Shown here: positions 1 to 12,736 of the stretch, piece by piece | Layout: each line of letters begins with the position of its first letter | How positions within the stretch are numbered: position 1 is the first letter of the stretch | Assembly: GCA_000469685.2 (NCBI GenBank) | Contig: LS997564.1 | Span: 11,758,091-11,822,090, forward strand | DNA length: 64,000 nt | Direction: 5' to 3' | Origin: Haemonchus contortus | Taxonomy: Eukaryota; Nematoda; Chromadorea; Rhabditida; Trichostrongylidae | Program-made: the position numbers and the translations under genes | Notes under the pieces: model-generated | Database searches by the model: none | What the model was told of the DNA's origin: nothing | What the model saw: the letters and a program-made list of their open reading frames with translations, nothing else

Positions 1-3000
1 CTTCTCGGGCCAACGCATGCTCTATCATTTTTTGAATCGATTCGCCAGCTCTAAATTTTCGACATTGTCACGCCAATCACAAAAAAAAAAAACATGCGAA
101 CAAACCTCACTGTCACGGTGAGATCAATAGCATCGTTGGTCATTTCACTAGCACGCGCACAACGTTCACAACCATATCTAGAAATTACACGTCCATCTTA
201 TGCTGAATATCAAATCTACAAGGGTTGTTTGTCATACCTGTCCCTAATTTTATGCTGGAAAACACCAGCAGGGTTCCTATCCAGTGACCGTGACTTTGAA
301 CACTAGAATAAGATTTTGAAAATCGTCAACACGACTAGCGAAGGTTTCAACGGTGCACTGACCCCAGCCACAGAAGTTGGATCATCATCAGCTGCAGAAT
401 GACTGAATTTCTTCCGGCGCAGGGCCTCTTTTTCGAGTATTTCCAAAGTCTTGGCCAGGAACTCATGCGCATCCTGAAAAGCAGAAAGTTTCACTACTGA
501 TAATTCGTGATAGTGAGGAGAATAAAATATTCAACCCCACCTGTTGAACGTTCGAGCCGAAGTCCGGATCCGAACCAAGTTCTTTCCCAGCAGCCGTTCT
601 CAATGCTTCAAGAACCTTGAAGAAAGCCCCAGAGTTACCATAGAAAAAAGCGAAAGAATTGTTGTCTATACCGAGATCTTTGTAGCAGAACCGTATTTGT
701 TATCCAAAATTCGGTCTGGAGAAACAAGATTCTGCAGCACATCGTTGAATCGTCTACAAATGTTAAAACCTTGGATACTTCAATTAATGATGTACAAAGA
801 ACCAAACATCTACAGAACTCACTTTACAAATTCGGAACATTCATATCCCTCCTCATGGCGCTGGTGTATCATCTGCATGCGGTAGTAGAACGGAAAGACT
901 GACGCAAGTGCTTGCAGTGTAGCGTTCATATAACAAGAATTTGTCAGATTCTCCAGTCTGAATATTAACTACTCATTCAGCCTAATTAAAAAACACAACA
1001 AATACTTATAAGCGACCGAATGAAAGGCAAATTATGATGTGGCTCCACTCAACCTACTACATTGCAATACTTTTTTACTCTGTAACTCGAGTTTGGGTCT
1101 AGGCTGTTATCATTCAGCTCAGAGCTTAAGTCTTGCTAAGGAATAGCGTGACATTCTTTTCTTGAAACTGGCATTTGATACTCACCCTCTATAGGAGTAC
1201 GGAGAAGGTTCAGATGTAGAAGGAGGCATGGACATGGTAAGCGAAGGAGAACTCTCAGTAGTGTCGACTTCCTTTCTTTTACGACTTGGTGTCAACGCAT
1301 CTCTGTAAAACAGAGGCGCTCTAACAGCCAAGTAGAAAAAAGAAAATACAAGCACATATGAACAGCTCGGATCGCTTTCACTTGTGGAACCACAGTTTTA
1401 GAACTATGCGGGGCAGCTTACAGTACAGAGATGTTGAAAGGTACCTGCTAATGTGCTGCGAACTATTTAGAGAACCTTTGTTACTCGGAGCAGGGCTCAG
1501 AAGACACCGAGAAGAAGAAACCTAAAAACTGATAGACAGCGTGATTACCCACACACCTTTAACGACGACAATCACACGAATCCATCACAGAAACATACCG
1601 AGTCCGCTAAGAGCCGTGGTCGAGGACTGATGATGTCACCTGGGCGTCGCGGTGGACCAGGTCTGCTACTGCAAATAACCATTTCTTGAGATTACTCGCT
1701 TAATAAATTAATTCGTTGACTGATTGAAATGGTATAGAGCTACCGTACATCGAAGGTGTTTTCGGAGTCATCGAAGGTGTTTTCGGAGTGCCATAAAATG
1801 ATGTTGAACCGAGGCCGCTGAATCCTTGGACGAAATCATCATCTTTGTCCTAAAGCGTCTCATAAACGAGTACAAAAATGTCAGAGGTGGAGTAACTAGT
1901 AAGTTACCTGATCGTGACTGAAATCGTAGGCTATTTTTCTCGCTCTGAAAAAGTCATGGTGATAAGGGATGGTCACTATTTTGACGAAGGAAAAAACGAA
2001 TGAAATACTGCTTACAGCGATGAAGAAGAAGAATCATTGTAGTTACTTCTTTTTGTCTTGAAGGCAACTGTGTGTGGGCGAGGAGTGAACGGCGCTGTCA
2101 CTTTGATAGCGCAGCTTTCCAATGATTTCTTCTCCATAAGCGCTATCACACTTCCTTGAGTACCCAGTTCAGAGTTATTCGTCTTCTTGGCAGCTTCTTT
2201 AGGAGAGAGAACCTGCTCTTTGGTAGCGGAGGCTTTTGAGCTTCCCCAAGCATCATACTTCAGTGGTTTTTGATGAACTGGCTTTGAAATTTCCCCAGCT
2301 CCATTCTTGGCAAATGTCGTGGAAGTGCTTGGCTCTTCGATGATATCATTTTGCACAATCTCAGTCGTGTTGGCTAGAGTGGCTGATCCCGAGCAGTTGA
2401 TCTTCACACGACTGTCAATATGGTTAGATTGTTGGCTTTTCTGACTGGTTCGGCTTCGTGGTTTAGAGATAGGAATGCCACCTGAAACATTATGACATCG
2501 AAGTCCAAGGCACTAAAACTGAATTAAATGAGCAATCAAGTAAATGGCTATTCGAATGACATAGTGTTTTGAGTTAGTTGGTACGTGAACAATCCATTTC
2601 ATCCACATTCCCGAGTACTGTAAACTTTGCGCCAATTAACCGAGCAGGTAGAATGAACTGGTTGACCAGCATATCAACTTCGAACCAAACACGCATGTAT
2701 TCCCTTTCACTTTTCGCTGGTACCTTCCACCCTTGTCAATGAGAGTGAGCATACAAAAGCATAGCTGACCTGGTTTCTTACTCTCGCTTTGCTGTGGTTT
2801 CTCAGTAGTAAGGGACGGTGGTCGCCTGAAGCAGCAGCACAACGTCGACGCAAACTTATCAAGCAAAGTAACGTAAGAAGCCATAAAAAGATGAAAAAAT
2901 TGCACATTGCTGACCCAACGATGTCTGGTCGAATACGTTTGATACTTTCTGGATGGCTACGCAGCATGCCTACTGGAGATGTTACTTTAGGCGGTACTTC

Positions 3001-3587
3001 ACGATCCGGACCTGAAAAAAACGAGTCAGGACACAAAATCTTCAAATACAACACTCAAACAATGGAAACAGAAAACAAGATAACGAAACAAAGTCAGTAA
3101 ACTCACTTGCTCCTTTCGGAAATATTTTCGCTAGTTCATCATAAACATCTCTCATCTTTTGGGAAAACTCCGCCACACGAAAAACTAGCTTTCGCTTCCT
3201 AAAAAAGGCGTATGAAATGTAGGTTGCGACTTACAACGAGGAAAATAAACGATAAGACAAGTGGGCACCTTCTATGATGCTTTGCTGGTAATTGTTTCGA
3301 CACATTGAATTCAAGAGCGAATAATTTGGCTGTAGTTCTACTCGGTGGCTTACCCAACCGGTTGAATTCATTCGCATAGAATTTGTGCTAGAGTCAAAGT
3401 TAAACGGAATAACTAAAATGAATGTGTTAAATTGAACTATAACTGGGAAGCGGATTACCTCTACCCCTCCAGCAGATATAATTTTGAAGGAGTTATCGCT
3501 TGTATCTACGAATAAAGATCCACTGAAATTTTTAACAGATGTCGTGTCGTAGTGTTCTAATGTGCATCTCACCCATAGTAAGTCCAT
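1..3587 (-). CDS. USP-family ubiquitin carboxyl-terminal hydrolase, USP37-like (3' end outside window)
   Basis: Predicted cysteine protease that removes ubiquitin from proteins. Visible exons run from ATG 3587 to the left edge. Early exons encode a possible PH-like region ending FVDTSDNSFKI, then HKFYANEFNRL, a 16-nt microexon and RKRKLVFRVAEFSQKM. A disordered Ser/Pro-rich middle follows (2.4-1.2 kb, with SSSSLARKIAYDFSHDQ, a TPKTPSM repeat and SRKRKEVDTTESSPS). The catalytic Cys box is GLENLTNSCYMNATLQAL (Cys near 930), split between exons at about 1190 and 957. The second conserved box, NVQQDAHEFLAKTLEILEK, spans about 550-430. The His box must lie beyond position 1. Known: USP26/29/37 proteins share a PH-like N-terminus, a long disordered linker and an interrupted catalytic domain, and this order fits. 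The USP assignment is firm, the USP37 subtype is inferred, and the true N-terminus may lie further upstream. Confidence 0.82.
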
Positions 3588-4166
3588 CTGAACATCAGAA
3601 TTGAAAACAATCATAGAAAAGATTCTAGAAAAGTTGTTCAATTTCAATTAATTGCAAAATCTTTCCAGGCTCTAGATTAGGATTGAATACAGGACAGATA
3701 GAATGCCACCATGATCAGAACTTCAATACGGTGCGGTTGAGGAAAAGAAAAGTTAATATTCTTAAAATCATATTTTCGTGCCAAATTTTTACACATTTTG
3801 GGATTTCACGTTAATAACCGAGCTTTACTGAAACCAAGGCAACAAGCCAGAGTTATAAAAAGCCAGTATTGGTCACAGAATATAAAAACACCCGTAAGAA
3901 GTAAAAAATCAAGCAAGTCTTTAGAACTAATGAAAATTGAACTACGTCCTGCACTCACGACCAAATAAAGTCAAACTTGGGTCTATTCATAACGTAACAA
4001 TGTTATTATACAAACATACCTATGAAGTTGGGCTTCAAAAGAGAAAAACTGTAACCATTTCAGGAAGAACAGTCCGTAGAAAAAAACCAAACTTGGCGCT
4101 CAAGCGTCCAACAATTCAAATTGCATAAAGACCGCATTACACACATTTTTCGCTACCGTAGTAATC
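3588..4166. other. Intergenic/upstream region of USP gene
   Basis: No coding exon recognised. A 5' exon of the USP gene could be here, because the acceptor just before ATG 3587 (TTCAG) could be cis- or trans-spliced. Confidence 0.4.
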
Positions 4167-4174
4167 TATAGAAG

Positions 4175-4437
4175 GGGTGTGTGTCAAGTCGTGCGTCCGA
4201 GGGTGCGCGCGGTCAATTGCGCGGCGAAGTTCGTGACGAGTTTGGACGACTCCGGAGCCTATCATTGGGGCCCAAATCTGAAGTAAGGAAGATTAGTAAG
4301 GTCAGCTGATCCTACTATTCTACTGTACTTCGAAACTGAGCCCCAAATAATAGGCGCTAAAGTCGTCAGAATAGGTATGGGTTTCGCCGCGCAATTTGCC
4401 GCGCGAACCCTCGGACGCACGACTTGACCGTCCCCCC
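4175..4437. mobile_element. Foldback MITE with 8-bp target duplication (hAT-like)
   Basis: A 263-bp imperfect palindrome. The left arm has CAAGTCGTGCGTCCGAGGG then CAATTGCGCGGCGAA, and the right arm has the inverse (TTCGCCGCGCAATTTG ... CCCTCGGACGCACGACTTG). Inner arms also pair (GCCTATCATTGGGGC against GCCCCAAATAATAGGC). TATAGAAG flanks it at 4167-4174 and 4438-4445. Non-coding. The 8-bp duplication suggests mobilisation by a hAT-type transposase, which is inference from duplication length only. Confidence 0.8.
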
Positions 4438-4445
4438 TATAGAAG

Positions 4446-5435
4446 TTATGCTTGAGAACAGCCGGTTTCCTACTGAAAAAGACAGCAATCTCATATGATA
4501 GGGTTTTTTTGAAGAGGCAAGAATGAAGTAAACTCTTAAAGGAGCAATCCGGGTAACAAGGTCAATTTGTTGGTTTTAACTAATACTTTTTGAAGCGCTA
4601 GATATATAACCTTCGCAAAGAACCTCAATGTTGTCTAAACTGGTAGTTAATTAATTCACTCCAGAGCTTAGGCAGACCTAGAAATATTCGAGCCCTCGTG
4701 TACAGTGACAGACGATACGCTCTGCAGAATGAAAGCACAGATGAAAGCAGTTGCGTGCTATCATTTGAAATCTAGTGAGTTGATCACATAAGCGATATGC
4801 CCACGGTTACAGCGATTTTGTACCTCAACGACTTTCCCAATGTGTTATTCTAGAGAGGAGTTCTCGCCTACCATTCCTTCCACTGACAAGCAATAGGTAG
4901 TGACAGAAAAAGACTTGCTGGAGAGGTCACTTTTGAAGAATTTGCAACAGCTCTACAGATATTTCTGATGATATTAGCTTTGATTAAGTCAGCCAGCTAC
5001 AAGAAATAAACAAAAATACAAGGGACAGCACTTGCACCTACCATTTTCGGCAGAATTCAGCATTTCATCTTCAGATTCTAGATCTTGGATGAGTAAACCA
5101 CCCATAGCCTCAAATTTCTCGTAAACGTCTCAAGGTCGCTGCTATAGCAGGCTGGAGCTTGGATGATCCTGAGATCACGATCTTACACTTGACATATTTG
5201 TGCCAACAGGAATACCTTGTAACTCGACGAAGCTCAATAATTTGAGCGGTTTAGCTTTCACGAAGATCTTTCTCAATCAAGTTTGCAATTTAATCAAAAC
5301 ATAGCTAATATAAACGAGATTTATCATGCAATTATAAGCTATCGACACAGATTATCACCCGAACATTAGAAAGAGGTATTACAACATAAGCAGTTAAAAA
5401 AGAGTGAATTAGGTGTAAGAAATATTAAAACACGT
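4446..5435. other. Intergenic, downstream of the helicase gene
   Basis: AT-rich sequence without a recognised exon between the dog-1-like stop codon and the MITE. Nothing else seen. Confidence 0.4.
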
Positions 5436-8400
5436 TTAGCTGGTTTTAGGAGCACAATTCTCCTCATCTTTGAGCTGCATTCGACGTACAAATTCGGAAA
5501 GAGATCTGTCAAAATCACTGTAGTCAGTGTAAACGACCAATTGCTTTCGAATCCATTTCGAAAGTCGAGCTGATGAGATCGTTGCTGAATAGAAAAAGTA
5601 TTCGTCTTCAATACATTAGAACACACAAATCTAATACTTACTCATTCTTTGCTCAGGCTTCGCCTGTTCCATCAAACGTTCGTCTATGAGAACGAGAGCA
5701 CCCCAGTCATTTCTATGTCGCAGGCATCTTAATGCTGCAATATTTTTCCATAATACAAATTTGAAAAATTAGTTCTCGAACCTGCCAAGGGCTTGGTTAA
5801 GCGCACGATATGCTTGCGATACATACCACTGATCACCCGTAAGAAGAGATTTTGTTTTACAAAAGTTATCATTGTATGCCTTTTTCTCCCTCACCTAAAA
5901 AGTCAATGATCATTACTCAGCCAAGAAGTTTTGAAATAAAATGACTGACAAATATACCATGTCATCCATTGCATTGGGAAAAGGAATTCCGACAGAAATG
6001 ACAACTCGTGCGAGATCATCAGTGAAATCTATTCCTTCAGACACCTAAAGAGAGAAATTCAAACGGAAAAAGCACTTTTAGAATTACACTTATTCGTAAT
6101 TTGTCTTCTTGAAGTATGAACAACTGAAGGCTCCTGTAGTAGAAACTAATTATGTAGTAGGAACCAGTTACTCTCTATGTTATCCGCTCCGTTTTTGCCA
6201 ATGGGCCTCTATATTAACAAACCTTTCCGCGAAAAACGGCCAACATTAGTGCACCATCTATGCGTCGGCCATGATTGCCAGGGTTTCTCACCGCATCTTC
6301 ATAAAGTTCCATGACGCTGGGCAAGTCTGAAGAACGACGAGGCTCCTTCACCACCACCTGAACTGCTAACTTGTTCAAAACCAAGTGGGAGCAAAAAAAT
6401 CAGTTAGTCGTACTTTTCGATTTTGAAGCTGGCGAAGTGCAGATGTAACTTCCATGTGTTCAAAAAGCAGATTCAATACACGATAGCTAGGTAAGAAGCA
6501 GAGAACCCCTTTTGGCACCGCAGTTGAGATACGACTAAACACTTCATCGTGTAAATAGAGGAGTTAACGATACTAAAAGGTTTCACCACCTAGTATGGAA
6601 TCATTTTAAACGGTACGTACCAAACTGTTGATGCCAGTTCACTAATAAATCTGCAGTTGACGTCCTTTACGTTCTGGTAAGTTGCACACAGCTTGTGACC
6701 GTTTACGCCCTGGAATGCTCTGGTCTATAAATGTTTCTGTGATAATGGGAAAATTGTGAAAGGACACAAACCACGGAGAGGACAGAGGCGAAAATCTGCT
6801 CTGCGGGAATAACTTGATCCCCTTCCATCTGAAAATGATTTGGAATAACTTTTCAGCGTAACAATTGCATTTATAGCCTTTTTAAACAATCGAAAGAGCT
6901 CAAGGTCTACCACTCTAACTTTTGGTGTTATCATCAAGTGAGCCGCACTGAATTTAGGGTAGAGCCGGCATCCGAAACATTTCGTGGGCAACCAGAGGCG
7001 CTTGGGAAGATCGTTTTAACGCAAATCGAAAGGACTTATTGAGCAGCTCCATCGGTCAAAGAACCCTCAATAGGGAGATTCGAGACAGACCTCTAGGGGG
7101 AGAGGGATAGAACCTTCATCTCTGACAATCGTGATGGGAATATTGTGAGAGTGAGTAAGTGGGAGTGAAGGTAAGGATCGTGCCGACCAACCCATTCAGC
7201 AGAGACGTCTATCTAGTATTTCTATTTCTTAGGATGAAAAAATGCTCGTTTCGAGAGGACAAACACAAAAAATTCCACCTATTCCATACAAAAGCACTGC
7301 AGATGTTTTAAAAGCATCTCTGAGCTGCCACTGAACGCCACGTCGAAGAAAAATAACGGCACAAACTTGCGCATGGAACTTCAGACCCAATTCTGTTTTG
7401 AGTGTTTCAGTCGGACATAAAGTGCCAGAAGCGAGAATGACAGAACGGCAATCGGAAAACGCACTTGTAAATGCCTAAATAGATAAAAATTTTGCCATAA
7501 AAAAGCATTTATGTGATCCTATAATACTTACCAGCTCCGGACTCATGCACCACAAGTTTATGGAAGTTTTGTATCCAGCTAAAACTGGGTCATGGCCCGA
7601 AGGACCTTGCGTGGATGAGAGCCATACGTCAGCACCGTCGAGCTGGCTGTAGTTCACATTTCTCGTGCCACCTTGACCATCCCTCCGAGCTTCTCGATGG
7701 ATAAACGAAGAGCGATTGTTGGCACTATTCACTTGCTCGCTGCTTACATTCATCCTACAACAAGGAACTGCGGCGGATAATGGAATGAGATAGTTTTTCG
7801 AAACCGCATTTGATAAAAGTTTCTTGAACTCACTTATACATGCTCCTCTTATCCTCATCTTTGAAATAGCCGACGAAGTACAACCATTTCTCGACACAAA
7901 CTATAGCTGTGGAACTGAGTTTCATTTCTATGGGACGATTCTCTTCGCCTTCCTTATTAGATGAGCAAAGACTGGCGTAGGCACGCTTAAGTCAAAGGAA
8001 TCAAAGATATGATCAAGGCAAGAAGAAATGTAGCAACAATTCAAATCATTGTGTAACAAAAATCGTAAGGGTTATTTTAGAACGATAGAAAGTAACCCTC
8101 CTATGTACATCATACTAAAGCGCCCCAGAGTAGGTATTGAATTCCTAAGCTTAATATTCACTCTACCCAACTTAAGTCTTTCTTTCTACGATATATTCGA
8201 TCTTTTCCAGAGAAAAAAAAATCGAGTTCTGACAAGAAGACTAATAAAATAGAACCCAATGACATTCATACCTGGACTTTCTCATATCGAGGATTATCTG
8301 GATGCAAATGAAATCTTCGCAAATCTACATCGAGATACCCGTGATTGCTGAAAAAGATAGGTTAACACAATTTTCAGAACAACTAGATGGTGCCTCACAC

Positions 8401-11400
8401 AGTCTGCGAGAGATTTCCCATAGTGTCGCTTTTGGCGTTTTCCAACAATTTTGATGACGAATCACGAAACCATTTGTATAAATCATCCATGAATAATGCT
8501 AACTGAAAGAAATGGATGCGAAGTCGTATCCAAATTTCTTAGTTCAAGACAGAATTTTTCTACCGTAGTCAAATCCCCTAAGTCTTTCGTATAATTACTT
8601 ATGTTCATGTTAACAGCTTCCTTCTCCATTCCTTCCACCAAATCAGCACCGGTTGCACATTTTTCAATGAGATTCAAGGTAAGGGTCTCTAAAAGAGAAG
8701 TTTTAGTAGTAAGAGCAGGTGCGATGTTTCATAAGTGATTACCCTTTTCCTTCACATTCGCCAGAGCATCACTGACTTCTTTCTCATAGAAAGTAAAACT
8801 CGCGGCCTCCCTGCAGTTGTCCTCGATATTGTGTGCTTCGTCCAATATTACCACGCTGTTCTTCAGATGCACATCAGAGGAATTACGTATAACAGGATCT
8901 GATAAGGATTGATTAGGTATCAGAGAAAGACAACCGATCTACCCAGGAAAGACCAACCTACAAGATAACTGAAAGGACAAAATATTATGTCCGCGTCTTG
9001 AGTAAGTACTCGTGTAGATGAAAAATAAGGGCAGATGGGACTCGGCATTGACGATAAAGTTTCGACTAATTCTTCAATGTCAAACACCACTGCACCCTAG
9101 AACAAAAGCCAGATGTATGGATTCGAGAAAACGATTTTATGCAACGAGTTTTTTGATTTACCATTTGATCTAGGACATTCCGTAAAACTCTGGCATTTTC
9201 ATAACGCAATTTCATAGCGTCTTTGAACCGGCATCCCAACTGAAATTAAACAGCATTAAAATGAAGAGCACATATAGATAGGGAATTATATCTTTTTTGG
9301 ATTGATAACTGAAGGATTTCTTCTTATGAAGAATGGTTGCAAGTAGCACTAAATGATTCGGAGCTGAGCGGAGAAATTGTCAAGTTCAACGACCTGCCCA
9401 GCATTCTTAACGAAAATGCTGGGTGTTGAAGAGCGACAGTTTGACAGTATAATCGTGGTTCATAGATTAGTAATAGCTAGTAATGTTATTATTAGCAATA
9501 GTATTAGCATTAGTATTAGTTAGTTAGTATTAGTTCGTAGCAAGTATCCAACTCTAAGAAAGCTCATACTCCGCTGCGGCAAATCAGCGCAAATCACATA
9601 ATGATTGGAAATCTGAGTATTGGATTTTTGGGCCTGTGAGGACTCATCAGATGCGAGGAGTTTTCACAAAATGCACAACAAAACCTTGTCCTATAGAAAT
9701 TGAAAAGTAGTTGTGGCAATAAACAATTGAAGAGCCCCACCAAGCTATATGCCTTTATTTAGAAATGGTTATTCTATTCTAGTAAGCAAATCTTACACCG
9801 CCTGTAGAAATGAGCTCCTTACAGTAGCCGGATACATCTGCAGAATTGCGAGCGGCCTGATTGATGCACGACTGTTCTCGACTTGCTAATATCGTGTGAC
9901 TAGAAATGTATGTGATAGAGATACAACGCTACCAACTCAGTATTCATAGCCCTCTCTATTACGAGAGTTCCATCCTATGGCAATTGCTGAAAGATATATA
10001 AAAACACAGCAGTCACCATAAAATGTTCCCATACGGGAGGCGGGCAAACTCCTTGACAACCTGTCCAATCTGCTTATGTGTCCTCGTACCATAGTATATA
10101 CGAGTTCTTCTGAAACAAAAGTAGTTTGATCACCATGGAAACAAGGAACAATAATTGCAAAAACCTCACGGTAAACATATGCAGGTCTTCTCGATTTTTG
10201 GCGTCGCTGACACATTGCTCGACCCGCTTTTCTGGAATATTTCACGAACAGTAACAGACGTAAACGCACTTCTTGAGTTCCTATCTCACTCCTAACACAA
10301 TATCCAAATCATCATCGCAGCCCTTAAAGAATCTAAAATGCTCACCCCATTCTGTTGTATCCGAGGACTATAAGCAAAGTCGGAGAAAAACTCATCGTCA
10401 TCTAAAGTGAGAGTAACATAGTTGCTTAATGATCTATTAGACAATTTGACAAGGGAGGCACCTACATGGCAGTGAGCTTCTCATGCTAAGCGTGTCCGGA
10501 TCGATCTGGAAAGAGCGGTCTCAACTATACTACTCATTATTCTTAACAGAATCTGTTTCGCAACTACTTTTTACCTCAATAACTTCGGATTTGACATTCT
10601 CATCACGTGACTGCCCAGCCACAGGCTCCTCATCCACTGCAAATAAACCTTAATTGGAAAGGGTGACCAAACTGCATACCTGGGTACGTGTTTCGAAAAC
10701 TTAGGTCATCTCATTCGAACTTTGCAAGCTTTCTTTTTTAAGTAAAACGAGCAGCAACAGATAGTGAAATCTAATATTCTGCTGTTAATTGCACGCTCCA
10801 ACGTTGTCAGCTGCCAATCCCAGCGTTCAAGGGGCGTCTAGATACCAAGCAAATTCTCTTCCTGACCAAATACAAATAAGATGATGTTTCCATGTTTTCA
10901 GATCGTTCAGTTGTAATAAGGATTGTCGTCAGCAGTTACCTACGATTGAATCAAACAGTTGGGATTCCACAGCTCCGGGTCGTGAGTATGGGCAGTTTGA
11001 TTTAGTCTCACAAGGTTGGTGATTTATGGACAAAACTTCAATCTCGGACGGGCTCGAACCCGTACTCGTCCTTTCTAGGACTTAAGAAGGCGAGGGCAAA
11101 CGGGATCTCGGTAGCGTAAGGATAAGAGCACGGTCCCCGGAAAGGACAAGTACGGGTTAGGGTCCCATCCGAGACTGAAGTTTTGTCCATAAATCGTCAA
11201 CCTTGTGAGACTTTCAGAACGCGTACTGCGGGATATACATCAGTTAACAAAACATCAGGTTTTTAGGTTCCGATATTTCTGAATGGTTCAGCCTCTGCGA
11301 TATTCCATCTGCTATCGCAGATAAAATGTCGCAGAGACTGGACTATTGTTCATCGGACACAAGGATAGCTCCAAGATGTTCTCCTTGTGGGCACCAACTT

Positions 11401-12663
11401 GGAGCTTTTCCTGTATCCATTCTTTCTTCTTTGAACATTGACAACAATTTTTCGACATAACAATCGTAGAACGCCGTGCCTTCCGAATGTTGACCCAGTC
11501 TATAATGAATTTAAGCGACGGACTTCCTTTTTACTACTCCCAATATGGAAACTCATGTTGATTCCGGTCATTGGAATCGTTTCATCTGCACCCATCATGG
11601 TGAACTTAGGCAATGCCCCAGCTAACTCTACTGACTTCAATCAAAATATTGTCAATGGAAAGAACATCCTTCTTTTTCCCACCTCACCTTCCAATGTCTG
11701 CTCAATTCGAATCGAGTCGAATGAGGCGACCTAATAGTTAAAGAATGGGACTAAAAATATGCGAATTCATCACAAGCAAAAAATGTACAAACTTGAGTCG
11801 TTCGTTTCACTACTGCATCCACTGTGTATCGGACACGATAGTCTTAATTCGTGCCTCTTCTTTTTGTAGTTGTCCAGCCAAGCACAACTTGCTGCCAGGA
11901 GCGCCAATGTTTTCCCTAAATAAAGTAGGCTAAAGAGTTGCGGCTCATTTGTCTGGAGGAACTTGTGAATAGAAATAAGACTAACGTTGAACCAAGACTT
12001 ATGCCTTTCTTGCTTATTTCGGTGAATAAAAAACGGTGATCAACACAAAATTCATACCACTTCCTGTGGGACTTTCAGCTAAGAAATTGAGTCTCTTTGC
12101 GATTGATGATATCATGCGCACCATCATGAGCTTTTGAGATGGATACGGTTTTAATCCAACCGGTAAACGCACTTCTATACCGCACATCGGCATGCTATCA
12201 TAATGCGTATTGTCGACGAATACTTTCTCACTGCAATAAAATAACTTCTCAAGGCTCTAGAAGAAGTAATGTGTGGTTTACCGTTTCCGCTTCCTAGGTT
12301 TAAATATTGTAGCCATGTTAGCCGAACGCGATGCTGTGACACCGTAAGCTTCGATATCTTCATCTGCATTGCTTTCGATCCAAGGATCCCCTCAAAATGT
12401 GAATACTGTACAACGGGACCTATAATTAATTTTACCAGAGACCCTGCCATTTAAGCAGTGAGTTATCAACCCCTCACCCCTTCCCCCAGAGACTGAATTG
12501 GAAACTGAACTAAAACAGCTATAGATTCAACACAGTGTCAAATATGGCGACAAACAACACAAAGAGTAGATTGAATGATAAAAATGGATCACATACTGGT
12601 TCTCCTTCTGTTTCGACCCCTACCGCCGTGCCTTTGTGTCGGAGTGTAGTCAAAACTATCCAT
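5436..12663 (-). CDS. dog-1: FANCJ/BRIP1-type Fe-S DNA helicase (DOG-1 orthologue)
   Basis: Superfamily 2 XPD-family 5'-3' DNA helicase. Known role of FANCJ/DOG-1: unwinding G-quadruplex DNA and interstrand crosslink repair in the nucleus. The start [10 protein letters not shown] (ATG 12663) lies 4 nt behind a CTTTTCCAG acceptor. Exons in order include [17 protein letters not shown] (Q motif, 12.2 kb); Walker [21 protein letters not shown], split between 12058 and 11915; [17 protein letters not shown] (motif Ia, about 10.05 kb); Fe-S cysteines in [25 protein letters not shown] and ICPYF; DEAH box [18 protein letters not shown] (about 8.85 kb); [19 protein letters not shown] (about 7.4 kb); [19 protein letters not shown] (about 6.5 kb); [18 protein letters not shown] (about 6.1 kb); and motif [20 protein letters not shown] (about 5.75 kb). 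It ends ENCAPKTS before the stop at 5436. The C-terminus is short, without the long vertebrate BRCA1-binding tail. All helicase motifs and the four likely Fe-S cysteines look intact. Exon edges in 6.6-9.3 kb were not all resolved. Confidence 0.93.
9460..9545. repeat. Degenerate TAGTATTAG-type simple repeat in dog-1 intron
   Basis: Runs of TAGTAATGTTATTATTAG, AGTATTAGCATTAGTATTAG and TTAGTTAG inside the roughly 0.5-kb intron between the GCRFKDAMK exon and the preceding Fe-S exon. No function seen. Confidence 0.6.
11005..11211. repeat. Palindromic element with tRNA-like B-box (copy 1)
   Basis: A 207-bp inverted repeat in a dog-1 intron. The ends are GTCTCACAAGGTTG and its inverse. Inner arms ATTTATGGACAAAACTTC and CTCGGACGGG...CCCGTACT(C/T)GTCCTTTC pair with each other. 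The left arm contains GGGCTCGAACCCG, the reverse of a pol III B-box (GGTTCGANNCC). A shortened relative lies at 30494-30560. No intact tRNA can be folded from it. Confidence 0.7.
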
Positions 12664-12667
12664 ATAT

Positions 12668-12677
12668 CTGGAAAAGG
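12668..12677 (-). promoter_or_regulatory. Probable trans-splice acceptor of dog-1
   Basis: CCTTTTCCAG immediately before ATATATGGATAG. No upstream exon of the helicase is apparent and the preceding gene's stop codon is only 73 nt before this ATG. This fits spliced-leader addition to a downstream operon gene (inference). Confidence 0.55.
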
Positions 12678-12736
12678 TACGTAGAAGCTACAAGAAATAT
12701 AATCCATGTCCAAATAGCAAATAGTGGACCGTCTTT

